The notes under the pieces are model-generated. The model was not told where the DNA came from and searched no databases. It saw only the letters and a list, made by a program, of their open reading frames with translations. From contig NZ_CP045997.1 of assembly GCF_010233585.1 (NCBI RefSeq), forward strand, positions 1,002,522 through 1,066,521: 64,000 nt of DNA, in the 5' to 3' direction. Positions 62,962-64,000 of this stretch are shown here, piece by piece. Within the stretch, counting starts at the first letter, position 1. Every line of letters begins with the position of its first letter. Made by a program: the position numbers and the translations under genes. This stretch comes from Spirosoma endbachense (GTDB taxonomy: Bacteria > Bacteroidota > Bacteroidia > Cytophagales > Spirosomataceae).

Positions 62962-63600
62962 TTATTTAGGAAACCACTCGTTCAACAACCAGCTTCCGAC
63001 CAATGCCAGCAAGGACGGCCAGCTTTCCCGTAAACGGGTTAACCCACGATGTAGGAGATTCGCCACCGATTGTTTGTTAACCGCCAGTATATCGGCGATT
63101 TCATCGTTCGATAATTCAGCATAGAACTTCAGGTGAATGGCTTCCCGCTGTCGATCAGACAGGGTTGCTAATAGCGCGTTTAGGCGAGCGGTTTGATATT
63201 CAGACAGTTCAGTGCGAATCAGGGCTTGTTCGGCTGTAATTTCTTCAGAACATACATCATCGAACGGGACATTATCATCACTGACAACGGCCGAATGGCG
63301 CATCACTTCCCGGTAGATTTTTCGCCGTAAGGATTTGTAGAGATAAGGCCGAATATAGGGCGTTTGCACAATCTTGTGCCGGTAAATCCACAAATCCAGA
63401 AACAGGTCTTGCAAACAGTCTTTCAGCAAATCAGAATCGCGGGTGAAGCGGCCACCATAGAAGTGTAGTTCACGGTAAAAGTGCTGCACCAGCCCCTGAA
63501 AAGCATCCTGCTGGCCTTCCCTGAACTGTTGCCAGAGCAGGGTTTCGTCCGTTTTCTCCCACGTATTTTGCGCTTGCTGGCCTATGTTGAGTTTCAGCAT
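62962..63600 (-). CDS. ECF RNA polymerase sigma-70 factor
   Basis: A 212-residue ECF sigma factor. Region 2: FQGLVQHFYRELHFYGGRF to DCLQDLFLDLWIYR. Region 4 holds LLATLSDRQREAIHLKF and LSNDEIADILAVNKQSVANL with the helix-turn-helix. It resembles Bacteroidota sigma factors paired with FecR (RNA polymerase sigma-70 factor, Bacteroides expansion family). It is first in the transcript running FecR and then SusC and SusD. Confidence 0.93.
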   Translation of the reverse strand: MLKLNIGQQAQNTWEKTDETLLWQQFREGQQDAFQGLVQHFYRELHFYGGRFTRDSDLLKDCLQDLFLDLWIYRHKIVQTPYIRPYLYKSLRRKIYREVMRHSAVVSDDNVPFDDVCSEEITAEQALIRTELSEYQTARLNALLATLSDRQREAIHLKFYAELSNDEIADILAVNKQSVANLLHRGLTRLRESWPSLLALVGSWLLNEWFPK

Positions 63601-63895
63601 GATCTCTTCCCATTAAGAGCGATTCGATAAATTGTCTGACACGTCCCGACGAAATCGTATACACTCGTTAATAGGTGAGATAATTCAAATAATACTCAGT
63701 ATTATACAAATAAAGTTACGCCCGATTCTTCATCGTTCGCTCGTTGTTTACACCACCTGTTTGGGCCATTGCCTAAACCAACGGCCAGACATGACAAACA
63801 AGATCCTATTGAAATCCTGGTCAATACAACTGGTGACGTATTCGCGGTTAGTTAAGCTATATGTCTTTTTGGGAGCAGAAGGTATCATTCAAGCT
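63601..63895. other. Intergenic region upstream of the sigma gene
   Basis: 295 bp with an AT-rich core near 63680-63720, probably including the sigma gene promoter. No perfect TAnnTTTG box, tRNA or long palindrome was found. A short plus-strand open frame here (63632-63901) has no family support. Confidence 0.4.
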
Positions 63896-64000
63896 TTATA
63901 GCACCCTGGCGAATAAGTCGTTTAGGCCTTCACTCATGCTTGGGTGGGTGTAAATTGTATCCCGCAATACGGTATAATCGAATCTGGCACGCATAGCCAG
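63896..64000 (-). CDS. Pyridine nucleotide-disulfide oxidoreductase, C-terminal fragment
   Basis: A 34-residue C-terminus in frame to the window edge, with stop at 63896-63898. The sequence LRDTIYTHPSMSEGLNDLF is the closing block of mercuric-reductase/dihydrolipoamide-dehydrogenase-like flavoproteins, where His sits beside the partner active site. The 5' part of the gene lies outside the window. The full protein cannot be judged from here. Confidence 0.7.
   Translation of the reverse strand: MAMRARFDYTVLRDTIYTHPSMSEGLNDLFARVL

Noticed and set aside
63632..63901. Plus-strand frame of 89 codons upstream of the sigma gene
   Set aside because: It overlaps the expected sigma promoter and the end of the flavoprotein gene, and has no recognisable domain.

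Overview
The window reads as a chromosome segment of a Bacteroidota bacterium, most likely a Spirosoma-like member of the Cytophagales. This rests on two SusC/SusD pairs, a FecR/ECF-sigma pair, TonB_C and LytTR/LytS proteins, the DUF4296 and DUF4834 families, a Bat-type DUF58/VWA cluster, promoters of the TAnnTTTG type, and moderate GC. No rRNA, tRNA, CRISPR array, intact insertion sequence or prophage was seen. Genus-level placement is inference.

Layout. 1-4.2 kb: a polytopic membrane protein cut by the window edge, an M28 peptidase, a DUF4834 protein and a small lipoprotein. 4.6-7.9 kb: a MarR regulator with a rifampicin phosphotransferase (Rph). 8-12.5 kb: housekeeping genes (purN, ABC ATPase, cyclophilin, RmlD-like reductase, tautomerase-fold protein, DUF167 protein, phnN). 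12.6-19.4 kb: an S15/CocE hydrolase, a LytS/LytTR pair, a second LytS-type kinase, a small secreted protein and a TonB_C protein. 19.7-23.1 kb: an AAC(3)-like acetyltransferase, a dolichol-phosphate-mannose-synthase-type glycosyltransferase, protoporphyrinogen oxidase and a DUF4296 lipoprotein. 23.2-26.8 kb: DUF58, a membrane protein, BatA-like VWA protein and rnhB. 26.9-32.1 kb: an NTF2-like protein, an AraC regulator and fatty-acid beta-oxidation genes fadB and fadA. 32.3-36.2 kb: a secreted protein ending in a Hint (hedgehog/intein) domain, then two Tat-exported enzymes, an amine oxidase and a HisC-like aminotransferase.

The right half (36.7-63.6 kb) is two glycan-utilisation loci on the minus strand. 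Locus 1 holds SusC, SusD, two tandem BNR/LamG sialidase-like proteins, a D-lyxose-isomerase-family protein, a BASS-type symporter and three formylglycine-type sulfatases. A LacI regulator is divergent from susC, with a tandem LacI-like operator between them. Locus 2 runs ECF sigma, FecR, SusC with an STN domain, SusD, a DUF1080 protein and a large PVC-type cytochrome c protein. This suggests cell-surface signalling coupled to uptake and oxidative or 3-keto-sugar chemistry. The last bases hold the C-terminus of a mercuric-reductase-like flavoprotein.

Intergenic regions carry many long, near-perfect palindromes. Some look like terminators. Others are dispersed repeat families with two copies here, and one is a roughly 120 bp nested palindrome with 14 bp terminal inverted repeats.
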